In this document: in pieces, positions 1-7,734 of the stretch
How the letters are laid out: the number at the start of each line of letters is the position of its first letter
How positions within the stretch are numbered: the first letter of the stretch is position 1
Source of the DNA: Roseicyclus sp041163945
Lineage (GTDB): Bacteria > Pseudomonadota > Alphaproteobacteria > Rhodobacterales > Rhodobacteraceae
Direction: 5' to 3'
Length of the DNA stretch: 14,132 bases
NCBI GenBank assembly: GCA_041163945.1
Contig: JBEAQJ010000157.1
Location: 1 to 14,132, forward strand
Notes under the pieces: generated by a model
The model's database searches: none
Told to the model about the DNA's origin: nothing
The model's input: the letters and a program-made list of their open reading frames with translations, nothing else
Made by a program: the position numbers and the translations under genes

Positions 1-456
1 CGCGTGGCTGATCCTGAACGTTACGGCGTCGTCGATTTCGCCCCTGACGGAACGGTGCGCGCGATCATCGAAAAGCCCGCGCGCCCGCCCTCGAACTTCG
101 CGGTGACGGGGCTCTATTTCCTTGACGGAACCGCGCCCGAACGCGCGGCGGAGGTCAAACCCTCGGCCCGAGGCGAGTTGGAGATCACGACGCTTTTGGA
201 AAGCTACCTTGCGGATGGCACCCTTCAGGTCAGCCGCATGGGGCGCGGCTTTGCGTGGCTCGATACCGGCACGCATGCCAGCCTGCTCGATGCGGGCAAC
301 TTCGTGCGCAGCCTCGCACAGCGTCAAGGCCAGCAGATCGGCTGCCCGGAAGAAATTGCCCATTCACAGGGCTGGATCACGGCCGCGCAATTGACGGCGC
401 GCGCGCGGCTTTTCGGTTCGAACGCCTATGGCCGTTATCTGGAGGGCTTGTTGTGA
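1..456 (+). CDS. rfbA: Glucose-1-phosphate thymidylyltransferase, C-terminal part (5' end outside window)
   Basis: The enzyme makes dTDP-glucose from glucose-1-phosphate and dTTP, the first step of dTDP-L-rhamnose and related dTDP-sugar synthesis in the cytoplasm. Only about 151 codons are present; the family is about 290 residues, so roughly half the gene lies upstream. The reading frame is open from base 1, and the GTG at 4 is an internal Val, not a start. Visible family marks are DPERYGVVDF at the left edge, the sugar-binding IIEKP segment with NFAVTGLYF after it, GELEITTL, and AWLDTGTH, whose Asp (262-264) is the conserved metal/nucleotide ligand. The C-terminal CPEEIAHSQGWI and YGRYL segments match RmlA. 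The stop TGA is at 454-456, 35 bp before the glycosyltransferase, so this is probably one polysaccharide operon. Identification as RmlA is secure; the final sugar is inference. Confidence 0.95.
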   Translation, partial: RVADPERYGVVDFAPDGTVRAIIEKPARPPSNFAVTGLYFLDGTAPERAAEVKPSARGELEITTLLESYLADGTLQVSRMGRGFAWLDTGTHASLLDAGNFVRSLAQRQGQQIGCPEEIAHSQGWITAAQLTARARLFGSNAYGRYLEGLL

Positions 457-491
457 CGGTGATCTGCCCCGCCATTTTTCGGGCTTGAGCC

Positions 492-3011
492 ATGTGGCCG
501 CGGATGCGTGCGCTTTTCCTTCGCTATGCCGGGCATCACGCCGACCGGCTTGCCGGATTTACCTTTCGCCATCGTGGCCGTCGGGTCGGGCATCTGGAAC
601 GCGTCTGGCGCGCCGATGATGGGATCAGGATGGTCGGTTGGAGCGCGGCGCAAAGCCTGCGCGTGTGCTGGGCGGGCGGCTGCATCGACCCGGTGCCGCG
701 CACCCCGCGGTCCGACGTGATGCATCGCTTCGGTCTGCCGCTGGATGCCGGCTTCGAGATTGCCTTGCCCGGCTGTGCGCGGCTGGCCACGCTGCACGCG
801 GTGCTGCCGTGCGGCGCAGAAATCGCGGTTCGCTTGCCGCATCCATCCGATCCACCCAGCGCCCGTGCCCGCCGTCGTCTGGTACGCGCGTTTCTGCGTG
901 ATGTCTTGCGGGCGCTGCCGGCGATTGTGCATTGGGTGTTGACCCACGATCCGGCGGCGCGCGCGCGGATCAAACGCAGCCTTGGGCTTGATGCCGTGAT
1001 CGCCGGCCTGCCCATCGATGCGCGCTGGCTGAACGGCCCGCCGGCCCCGCGATCGGTTGAGCCGATCACGGTGATCATGCCGGTCCATAATGCTTTTGAC
1101 CTTTTGCCCGAGACGCTGGGCCGGCTGGAACGGAACACCGATGTCCCTTGGCAGCTGATCTTGATCGACGATGCCTCAAGCGACCCGCGCGTGCGCCCGT
1201 TTCTGCGGGGCTGGGCCGCCCGGTCGGGCGGACGGGCGATGCTGGTGGAGCTGGATCGCAATCTTGGCTTTGTCGGGGCGGTCAATCATGGCCTTGCACG
1301 GGCCCTGCGCCGGGGATGCCATGTGATCGTGCTCAATTCCGATGCGTTGCTGCCGCGGGGTTGGGCGTCGCGCTTGATCGCGCCCTTTGCGCGCGATCCC
1401 AGCATCGCGTCGGCCACGCCGATGTCCAATGACGCCGAAATCTTTTCGGTTCCGCAGATGTGCCACACCTTGCCGCTCGCGCCGGGCATGGGCGATTGCA
1501 TCGATGCCGTGGCCCAGCAGCTGTCTTGGCCCGATGTCTTGCCGTCCGCGCCCACGGGTGTTGGATTTTGCATGGCGATGCACGCCAACTGGCTGGCGCG
1601 CTTTCCCCGTTTCGATCCCGCCTTTGGCCGCGGCTATGGCGAAGAGGTCGATTGGTGTCAAAAGACCCGGGCGGCGGGGGCCCGCCACGTGGGCGTGCCC
1701 ACGGTGTTTGTGGAACATCTGGGCGCGCAAAGTTTTGGCGCGGGTGGAAAAATGCACCGCGTCGCCACGGCCAATGCGATGATCGCGCGGCGTTACCCGG
1801 CCTATGACGCCGAGGTGCAGCAATTCATCGCCAGCGATCCTTTGCGAACGCCCCGGCTTGCCTTGGCGGTGGCGCTGGCAGGGGGCTGCGCGCGGGACGG
1901 GCTGCCTGTGTTCGTGGCCCATTCCCTGGGCGGTGGGGCTGAAATCGCGCTGATGGCCGAGGTGGCGACCTATACCGCACGGGGGGAATACGCGGTGATC
2001 TTGCGCCTGGGTGGGCCGCTGCGCTGGCAGTTCGAACTGCATGGTCCGGGCGGGGCCCGCATGCTGGCGGCCACCATGGATTTGGTCGATCTGATGCGGC
2101 TGCTGGCCCCGGTTCCGGCGCTGCGGCTGGTCTATTCCTGTGGGGTCGGCGATCCAGATCCCATCGGCCTTCCGCGTGCGATGTTGGACCTAATGCGGCC
2201 CGGCCAGCCCGACAGGCTGGAGGCGCGGTTGCATGATTACTTCATGATCAGCCCGGCCTATGACCTGCGCGATGCACAAGGTGCCTATCGCGGGCCGGTT
2301 TTGCGCGGTAACACCGACCCCGCCCACCAGTTCAACCGGGCGGATGGTCGTGTCGTGTCGTTGGGCCGATGGCAGGATGAATGGCATCGGTTCTTGTCGC
2401 GTTGCGCCGAGATCACGGTGTTTTCGCAATCGGGCGCCGAGCATCTGTTGGCAAGCTACCCCGACCTCGGCCCCAGGATCGTTTTGCGCCCGCATCGCGC
2501 CCTGACCCCGGTCGGTCGCGTGGCTGCCCCATCGCCCGGATCGGGTCGATTGGCGGTTTTGGGCGATATCAATGACCGCAAAGGGGCCGGGGTTCTGTGT
2601 GGGTTGGCGGCCAAGATCGAACGCCTTGGCGGGCCTGCGCTGGCACTGATCGGCAATATCGACCCTGCCTTTGGCTTGCCGGCCCATGTCGCGCTGCATG
2701 GCCGGTACGCACCATCCGACATCGCCGATCTGGCGCGGCGCTATCGGGTCGCGGCGTGGCTGATGCCATCGATCTGGCCCGAAACCTTTTCCTTCACCAC
2801 GCGGGAAATGCTGGCAACCGGCTTGCCGGTGTTTGGCTTCGACATCGGCGCGCAAGGCGAAGCGCTGCGCCATGCGCCCAACGGCATCCCGATCCCCTTC
2901 GATCCCGATGCCGATCATGCCGGGGCGGTTCTGGCAAGCTTGGCGATGCATGGGCCGTGGCGGTTGCCCTCTTCGGCGGCGGTTTCCCGGATGGCCGAGG
3001 TGGCGCCGTGA
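492..3011 (+). CDS. Two-domain glycosyltransferase (GT2 + GT4-like fusion)
   Basis: An 839-residue protein with two probable glycosyltransferase modules. After about 190 residues of unassigned N-terminal region, a GT2 (GT-A) domain begins at ITVIMPVHNAF (192-202). It has LILIDDASSD, a nucleotide-sugar/metal site NSD at 282-284, and the acceptor-side motif GYGEEVDWC with Glu384, Glu385 and Asp387. A second, GT-B-like domain begins near residue 477 at HSLGGGAE, a glycine-rich N-terminal loop typical of GT4. It ends with WPETFSFTTREM, where Glu764 and Glu772 form the EX7E motif. No signal peptide or convincing membrane helix is seen, so it probably works at the inner face of the membrane. An in-frame TGA at 486-488 makes ATG 492 the first possible start; ATG 504 is an alternative, and neither has a strong Shine-Dalgarno. 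It lies between rfbA and a sulfotransferase, and its donor and acceptor sugars cannot be read from sequence. Confidence 0.9.
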   Translation: MWPRMRALFLRYAGHHADRLAGFTFRHRGRRVGHLERVWRADDGIRMVGWSAAQSLRVCWAGGCIDPVPRTPRSDVMHRFGLPLDAGFEIALPGCARLATLHAVLPCGAEIAVRLPHPSDPPSARARRRLVRAFLRDVLRALPAIVHWVLTHDPAARARIKRSLGLDAVIAGLPIDARWLNGPPAPRSVEPITVIMPVHNAFDLLPETLGRLERNTDVPWQLILIDDASSDPRVRPFLRGWAARSGGRAMLVELDRNLGFVGAVNHGLARALRRGCHVIVLNSDALLPRGWASRLIAPFARDPSIASATPMSNDAEIFSVPQMCHTLPLAPGMGDCIDAVAQQLSWPDVLPSAPTGVGFCMAMHANWLARFPRFDPAFGRGYGEEVDWCQKTRAAGARHVGVPTVFVEHLGAQSFGAGGKMHRVATANAMIARRYPAYDAEVQQFIASDPLRTPRLALAVALAGGCARDGLPVFVAHSLGGGAEIALMAEVATYTARGEYAVILRLGGPLRWQFELHGPGGARMLAATMDLVDLMRLLAPVPALRLVYSCGVGDPDPIGLPRAMLDLMRPGQPDRLEARLHDYFMISPAYDLRDAQGAYRGPVLRGNTDPAHQFNRADGRVVSLGRWQDEWHRFLSRCAEITVFSQSGAEHLLASYPDLGPRIVLRPHRALTPVGRVAAPSPGSGRLAVLGDINDRKGAGVLCGLAAKIERLGGPALALIGNIDPAFGLPAHVALHGRYAPSDIADLARRYRVAAWLMPSIWPETFSFTTREMLATGLPVFGFDIGAQGEALRHAPNGIPIPFDPDADHAGAVLASLAMHGPWRLPSSAAVSRMAEVAP

Positions 3012-3811
3012 CCTGCCCATCCCACCCGGACATGGCCGACGACGCCCCCCTGTTTATCGTGGGATCGGTGCGATCGGGCACCACGCTGACGCGCGATCTT
3101 TTGCGGCGGGTGCCGAATTTCATTTGCCCCGAAGAAACCCATTTCTTCCGCTGGTCCGAGCCATTTCGCACATCCGCCAGCCTGCATCCGTTCCGCAACA
3201 ATCCTGTGTTGCGCCAACATCGGCGGATCGATGGCGTGGATGACGCCAGCTTTGCAGCCCTGCTGGACCAAAGCCAGACCCGCGCCGAATTGCAGCGCCG
3301 CTACATCGCCGCCTTTGCCCGCGCAAAAGGTGTGACAGGTCGCTATCGCTGGTTCGACAAGACGCCGCAAAACATCTACGGCGCGGCCCTGATCGCGCAA
3401 CAGATGCCGCGCGCGCGTTTCGTGTTTCTGGTGCGAAATCCCTTGAACGTCGTGGCCAGTCTGCAACTGGGGCGGCAGGTCACGGTGGCCGATCTGCACG
3501 GGGCCTGCAATTATTGGCGCGAGGCGGCCGAGATCTTTTTCACGCTGCGCGCGGCCTATCCCGCGCGTTTCCTGCAGGTGCGTTACGAAGACCTTGTGTC
3601 CGATGTGCCCGGCGTGATGGCCACCATCCTGACCCATGCGCAGCTTGATGTCGCGCCCGGCTTGTTCCATCGGCACGATGCCCATCCCGAACGCAATCTT
3701 TGGCGCGAGGTCTTGAGCCGGTCCAAAGCGCAAGTTGTGCATGATCATTGCGCGGCGTCCGCGCGTCGGTTTGGCTATGATCTTGCCGCCGATCTTGCGG
3801 CCCCGCGATGA
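3008..3811 (+). CDS. PAPS-dependent sulfotransferase family protein
   Basis: A 267-residue protein of the sulfotransferase superfamily (Sulfotransfer_3 style), which transfers sulfate from PAPS to a hydroxyl or amine. The 5'-phosphosulfate loop VGSVRSGTT is at residues 18-26. PEETHFFRW follows, supplying the likely catalytic Glu/His region. The 3'-phosphate-binding strand/helix is FLVRNPLNVVAS, with Arg143 and Ser151. RYEDLV, conserved in the family, comes later. I chose GTG 3008: GAGG at 2997-3000 is 7 bp upstream, and the GTG overlaps the glycosyltransferase stop as GTGA, implying translational coupling. ATG 3032 (residue 9) is the alternative and leaves the P-loop intact. Coupling to the glycosyltransferase suggests that the substrate is the sugar this operon makes, but that is inference. 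No signal peptide is visible, so it should be cytoplasmic. Confidence 0.87.
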   Translation: MTCPSHPDMADDAPLFIVGSVRSGTTLTRDLLRRVPNFICPEETHFFRWSEPFRTSASLHPFRNNPVLRQHRRIDGVDDASFAALLDQSQTRAELQRRYIAAFARAKGVTGRYRWFDKTPQNIYGAALIAQQMPRARFVFLVRNPLNVVASLQLGRQVTVADLHGACNYWREAAEIFFTLRAAYPARFLQVRYEDLVSDVPGVMATILTHAQLDVAPGLFHRHDAHPERNLWREVLSRSKAQVVHDHCAASARRFGYDLAADLAAPR

Positions 3812-3833
3812 CCGTCGGGCGACGATGCGGCGA

Positions 3834-3892
3834 TGACCCCTTGACCTTCCTGTTACAGGAAGCCCTATCTGCGGGGCTGAACCAAGGGGTCA
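3834..3892 (+). repeat. 10-bp perfect inverted repeat enclosing the copA promoter; right arm holds the copA Shine-Dalgarno
   Basis: The left arm TGACCCCTTG (3834-3843) and right arm CAAGGGGTCA (3883-3892) are exact reverse complements. The right arm contains the copA ribosome-binding site AAGGGG (3884-3889, 6 bp before ATG 3896). The left arm overlaps the -35 box and is upstream of the expected transcription start (about 3878). The pair can therefore form a stem only in RNA that enters from the sulfotransferase operon. Confidence 0.75.
3841..3871 (+). promoter_or_regulatory. CueR-type copper-responsive promoter and operator
   Basis: The -35 box TTGACC (3841-3846) and -10 box TATCTG (3866-3871) are separated by 19 bp, the overlong spacer typical of promoters activated by MerR-family regulators through DNA distortion. 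The spacer holds a perfect dyad, CTTCCTG (3846-3852), TTA, CAGGAAG (3856-3862), close to known CueR boxes. Transcription should begin near 3878, giving a leader under 20 nt before copA. The cueR gene is the second gene of the same transcript, so positive autoregulation by Cu(I)-CueR is expected. Confidence 0.88.
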
Positions 3893-3895
3893 AGC

Positions 3896-6334
3896 ATGCC
3901 GAACGATGTGTCACCTGCGACTTGGCGCTATCGCGTGGACAATCTGCACTGCGCCGGCTGTCAGGGCCGGGCCGAGGCCGCGATGGCGGCGGTTCCGGGC
4001 GTGGTGTCGGCGCAGATCAACCTGCTGACGCGACGCGCGGCGGTTGTCGTGGGCGACGGCTTCAAGTCCGCCGCGCTTGAGGAACGGCTGGCGCAGGCGG
4101 GCTATCCGGTCCATCCGATGGGTACGCAGGCGCTGCGTGCGTCGGTGGCCAACATGACCTGTGGGGGCTGTGCAGCGCGCGCCGAAGCGGCGCTCAAATC
4201 TCTGCCGGATGTGGCCGAGGCGCATGTGAACCTTGCACTGAAACGGGCCGATCTGCAGCTGGTTGAAGGGGCGGATTGGCCCGCGATCGCTGCGGCGATG
4301 GATCAGGCGGGCTATCCGCTGACCCGGCTGGACGATCCCGCGCCCAGCGCATCCGATCCCGCGCCCATGGATGAGGCAGAACCGATGCGCCGGGCCTTTG
4401 GCTTGGCGCTGCTATTAAGCTTGCCCGTGGTCGTTCTGGAAATGGGCGGCCATCTGTTTCCGGGCTTTCATCACTGGCAGATGGAAAGCTTTGATCCTTG
4501 GGCGCTGGGGCTTTTCAAGTTTCTATTGACCAGCGCGGTTCTGGCTGGGCCGGGGCGGGTGTTTTTCCGATTGGGCGTGCCCGCCTTGTTGCGCGGCGCA
4601 CCTGAAATGAACAGCCTTGTGGTGCTGGGCACCACGGCGGCTTGGGGATGGTCGACGCTGGTGAGCTTTGCGCCCGGGCTGGTCCCCGAGGCCGGCCAAC
4701 ATGTCTATTTCGAAGCCGCCGCCGTGATCGTGACCCTGATCTTGCTGGGCCGCTGGCTTGAGGCGGGCGCGCGCGGCCGTGCCGGCGCCGCTATCCGCAG
4801 CCTGATGGCGCTGCGCCCCGAAACCGCGATCCGCGTCAGTGGCGATCGCGACGCCGAGGTGCCCCTTGCCGATTTGCGCCGGGGCGATCTGATCCGGCTG
4901 AAACCCGGGGCCCGTGCCGCGGTCGACGGCGTGGTCACCCAAGGCGAAAGCTGGATCGATGAGGCGATGCTGACCGGTGAACCGGTTCCGGTGGCCAAGC
5001 AACCGGGCGATCTGGTGACAGGCGGCACGGTGAATGGCACCGGCACGCTGGTCTATCGCGCAACGGCCGTGGGCGCGGATACGGTTCTGGCCCGCATCGT
5101 CGCCATGGTCGAGGACGCGCAGGCCACCCGCCTGCCCGTGCAAACGCTGATCAACCGCGTGACCGCCGTGTTCGTGCCGATCGTGTTGATGATCGCGTTG
5201 GCATCGGGTGGGGCGTGGCTGATCTGGGGGCCAAATCCGGCCCAAGCCTTGATGATCGCCGTATCGGTTCTGATCATCGCCTGCCCCTGCGCTATGGGTT
5301 TGGCCACGCCCGTGTCCATCCTTGCGGGCACTGGGCGGGCGGCAGAACTGGGCATTCTGTTTCGCAAGGGCGACGCGCTGCAGGGATTGGGCCGGGTCGA
5401 TCTGGTGGCCTTTGACAAGACCGGCACCCTGACCGAGGGCAAACCCCGCGTCATCGCGGCTTTGCCCAGCGCGGCCTGCGATGAGGCGACGCTGTTGGCG
5501 CTGGCCGCCGGGGTCGAGCGTGCATCCGAACACCCCTTGGCGCGCGCCATTCTGGCCGAGGCCCAAGCCCGCGGCATCACCCCTGCCACGGTCGAAGGTT
5601 TCCGCGCGAAAATGGGCGCCGGCGCCGTGGCCCGGATCGGTCCGCAGAGCTTGCGATTGGGCAGCCGTGCCTTTTTGGAAGCCGAAGGTGTGGCGGTGCC
5701 GCCAATGGGGATGGGCCCCCAGACCGAGGTGCATCTGGCACGCGATGCGACGTACCTCGGGTGCCTGTTGCTGCGCGATCCGCTCAAGCCAGACGCGGCC
5801 CGCGCCGTGGCGGCGTTGAAGGCGCGCGGCATCGAGGTGGCGCTGATGTCCGGCGATGCCGAAGGGCCGGTGGCCGCCGTCGGCGCGCAGCTGGGCATCG
5901 ATACGGCCCTGTCCCGGCTGTCGCCCGCGGGCAAGCGGGCACAGGTGCAGGCGTGGCGCCAGCAGGGGCGGCGCGTGGCCTTTGTGGGCGACGGGCTGAA
6001 TGATGCGGCGGTGCTGGCCGAAGCGGATGTGGGCATCGCGCTGGGCACGGGAACCGATGTCGCCATCGAAGCGGGGGATGTGGTGCTGGTATCGGGCGCG
6101 CCCATAGGCGTTGTGACCGCGATACAGGTCAGCCGCCGCACGCTCAGCAATATTGGGCAGAACCTTGTCTGGGCCTTTGGCTACAACGTGGCGCTGGTCC
6201 CTGTCGCGGCCGGTCTTTTGGCGGTGTTCGGTGGCCCGCTGCTGAACCCGATGCTGGCCGCCGGGGCCATGGCCGCCAGTTCGGTTCTGGTCGTGCTCAA
6301 CGCGCTGCGCTTGCGCCGGATGGAGGCTGCATGA
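3896..6334 (+). CDS. copA: Cu(I)-exporting P1B-type ATPase CopA
   Basis: An 812-residue inner-membrane pump that uses ATP to expel Cu(I) from the cytoplasm. Two N-terminal heavy-metal-binding domains carry CAGC (Cys19, Cys22) and CGGC (Cys89, Cys92). The actuator loop has TGE at 360-362. The ion-binding transmembrane motif is CPC at 463-465, and the phosphorylation site is DKTGT with Asp507. The SEHPLA nucleotide-binding motif has His546, and GDGLNDA starts at 698. The last two helices carry YNVALVP and MAASSVLVVLNALRL, the P1B-1 (copper) signature, so Cu(I) rather than Zn or Co is the expected substrate. ATG 3896 has AAGGGG 6 bp upstream and sits just behind a CueR-type promoter. The 3' end overlaps cueR by ATGA, giving translational coupling. 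Length and motifs are complete, with no sign of damage. Confidence 0.97.
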   Translation: MPNDVSPATWRYRVDNLHCAGCQGRAEAAMAAVPGVVSAQINLLTRRAAVVVGDGFKSAALEERLAQAGYPVHPMGTQALRASVANMTCGGCAARAEAALKSLPDVAEAHVNLALKRADLQLVEGADWPAIAAAMDQAGYPLTRLDDPAPSASDPAPMDEAEPMRRAFGLALLLSLPVVVLEMGGHLFPGFHHWQMESFDPWALGLFKFLLTSAVLAGPGRVFFRLGVPALLRGAPEMNSLVVLGTTAAWGWSTLVSFAPGLVPEAGQHVYFEAAAVIVTLILLGRWLEAGARGRAGAAIRSLMALRPETAIRVSGDRDAEVPLADLRRGDLIRLKPGARAAVDGVVTQGESWIDEAMLTGEPVPVAKQPGDLVTGGTVNGTGTLVYRATAVGADTVLARIVAMVEDAQATRLPVQTLINRVTAVFVPIVLMIALASGGAWLIWGPNPAQALMIAVSVLIIACPCAMGLATPVSILAGTGRAAELGILFRKGDALQGLGRVDLVAFDKTGTLTEGKPRVIAALPSAACDEATLLALAAGVERASEHPLARAILAEAQARGITPATVEGFRAKMGAGAVARIGPQSLRLGSRAFLEAEGVAVPPMGMGPQTEVHLARDATYLGCLLLRDPLKPDAARAVAALKARGIEVALMSGDAEGPVAAVGAQLGIDTALSRLSPAGKRAQVQAWRQQGRRVAFVGDGLNDAAVLAEADVGIALGTGTDVAIEAGDVVLVSGAPIGVVTAIQVSRRTLSNIGQNLVWAFGYNVALVPVAAGLLAVFGGPLLNPMLAAGAMAASSVLVVLNALRLRRMEAA

Positions 6335-6729
6335 ACATCGGAGAGGTTGCCCAAGCCGCCGGCCTGCCCGCCAAGACGATCCGCTACTACGAAGATATCG
6401 GGTTGATCGCGCCCTTGCGCGACGCCAACGGGTATCGCCGTTTCACCGAGGCGCATCTGCACAAGCTTGCATTTCTGGCGCGCGCGCGCGGGCTGGGATT
6501 TTCCATCGAACAGTGTCGCACGCTGTTGGCGCTCTACGAAGATCGCGCGCGGGCCAGCGCCGATGTAAAAGCCGTGGCCCAGACGCATCTGGCTGAAATT
6601 GACGCCAAGATGGCCGAATTGGCCGAAATGCGCCGGGTGCTGGCCGATCTGGTGCGTGCCTGCGCGGGCGATCACCGGCCCGATTGCCCGATCCTGCGCG
6701 GCCTGGCGCAGCCGATTGCAACCGATTGA
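6331..6729 (+). CDS. cueR: Cu(I)-responsive MerR-family regulator CueR
   Basis: A 132-residue MerR-family activator. The N-terminal winged helix-turn-helix (MNIGEVAQAAGLPAKTIRYY onward) is followed by a long coiled-coil dimerisation helix from about residue 75. The C-terminal metal loop is CAGDHRPDC with Cys111 and Cys119, spaced as Cys112/Cys120 of E. coli CueR. Ser76 lies where Cu/Ag/Au(I) sensors have Ser and Zn/Hg sensors have Cys, which supports monovalent-metal sensing. The start ATG overlaps the copA stop, with GGAGG (6322-6326) four bases upstream. It should bind the dyad at 3846-3862 and so control its own operon. HmrR would be an equivalent name in rhizobia. Confidence 0.95.
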   Translation: MNIGEVAQAAGLPAKTIRYYEDIGLIAPLRDANGYRRFTEAHLHKLAFLARARGLGFSIEQCRTLLALYEDRARASADVKAVAQTHLAEIDAKMAELAEMRRVLADLVRACAGDHRPDCPILRGLAQPIATD

Positions 6730-6781
6730 ACCCGGTCTCGGGGCCGCTTAGGCTGCCGGTGTTTCCTGTGCGGATGCAACC

Positions 6782-7705
6782 ATGTCTCCCCTGCGCGGCA
6801 TTACCTTCAAGATCCTGTCGGTCTGCGTCTTCGTGGCCATGTCGTCGATCATCAAGGCGACTGCCGAATATGTTCCGCCCGGTCAGGCGGTGTTTTTTCG
6901 GTCGATCTTTGCCATTCCGGTGATTGGCGTCTGGCTGGCACTGCGCGGCGAATTGCACACGGGTCTCAAGACCGTGGATCCCATGTCGCATGTCTGGCGC
7001 GGGCTTGTGGGGACCACATCGATGGGCTTGGGTTTTGCGGGTCTCGGGCTATTGCCGCTGCCCGAAGTCACGGCGATCGGCTATGCGGCACCGATCCTTG
7101 TGGTGATCTTCGCGGCGATGTTTCTGGGTGAACAGGTCCGCATGTTCCGGCTGTCGATGGTGGTTCTGGGGCTGGCCGGGGTTTTGGTGGTGCTCAGCCC
7201 GCGATTGCAGGTCGATCCGGCCACGGTCACCTCGCGCGAGACGTTGGGGGCAATGATCGTCTTGCTGTCGGCGGTGTTTGCTGCCTTGGCGCAGATTTTC
7301 GTGCGCAAGCTTGTGAACACCGAAACCACATCGGCCATCGTTTTCTACTTTTCCTTGACCGCATCCGTCTTGTCGCTGTTGACGCTGCCGTGGGGATGGG
7401 CCGTGCCGCCAATGCATGTGTTGGGTTTGCTGGTGCTGGCGGGGCTGTTGGGCGGTGTGGGGCAGATCTTGCTGACCACCAGTTACCGCAACACCGATGC
7501 GTCACTGATTGCGCCCTTCGAATACACCTCGATGTTGCTGGCCATCATCGTCGGCTACACGGTTTTTGGCGAAATTCCGGGTGCCGCAACGTTGACCGGC
7601 GGGGCCATGATCGTGGTCGCAGGCATCTTGATCATTCTGCGCGAGCGTCAGCTGGGGTTGAAGCGGGCCCGGCAACGCAAAGCCGGGCCAACGACCCCGC
7701 AGTGA
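6782..7705 (+). CDS. DMT-superfamily (EamA) transporter
   Basis: A 307-residue, very hydrophobic protein with the two tandem EamA repeats of drug/metabolite transporters, about residues 8-138 and 150-285, and about ten predicted membrane helices. The first repeat contains the FFRSIFAIP segment and ends around GYAAPILVVIFAAMFLGE. The second has the matching APFEYTSMLLAIIVGYTVFGE, and this internal repetition is the main support for the family. The C-terminus is basic and cytoplasmic (RERQLGLKRARQRK). Family members move small metabolites, amino acids, S-adenosylmethionine or riboflavin; the substrate cannot be told here. ATG 6782 has only a weak ribosome-binding site. It follows cueR by 52 bp, so it may be read through from the copper operon, although nothing in the protein suggests a copper role. 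It converges on nudC with a 29-bp gap. Confidence 0.87.
   Translation: MSPLRGITFKILSVCVFVAMSSIIKATAEYVPPGQAVFFRSIFAIPVIGVWLALRGELHTGLKTVDPMSHVWRGLVGTTSMGLGFAGLGLLPLPEVTAIGYAAPILVVIFAAMFLGEQVRMFRLSMVVLGLAGVLVVLSPRLQVDPATVTSRETLGAMIVLLSAVFAALAQIFVRKLVNTETTSAIVFYFSLTASVLSLLTLPWGWAVPPMHVLGLLVLAGLLGGVGQILLTTSYRNTDASLIAPFEYTSMLLAIIVGYTVFGEIPGAATLTGGAMIVVAGILIILRERQLGLKRARQRKAGPTTPQ
7666..7689. terminator. Candidate bidirectional hairpin at a convergent gene end
   Basis: A perfect 8-bp stem GGCCCGGC / GCCGGGCC with an 8-nt loop lies inside the last codons of the DMT transporter gene, 46 bp before the nudC stop on the other strand. No T-tract follows on either strand, so intrinsic termination is doubtful. 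It may instead act as a 3'-end stabiliser or a Rho pause for one or both convergent transcripts. Confidence 0.35.
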
Positions 7706-7734
7706 TCCCCGCCGTGCCGGGCATGGCCCACCCA

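Noticed and set aside
2597..3007. Upstream extension of the sulfotransferase frame
   Set aside because: It overlaps the glycosyltransferase coding region containing the EX7E motif. The family P-loop starts only at residue 18 from GTG 3008, which has its own ribosome-binding site.
3808..4080. ATG overlapping the sulfotransferase stop (ATGA), open for 90 codons
   Set aside because: It runs through the CueR promoter and into copA in another frame, with no recognisable protein; the ATGA is coincidental.
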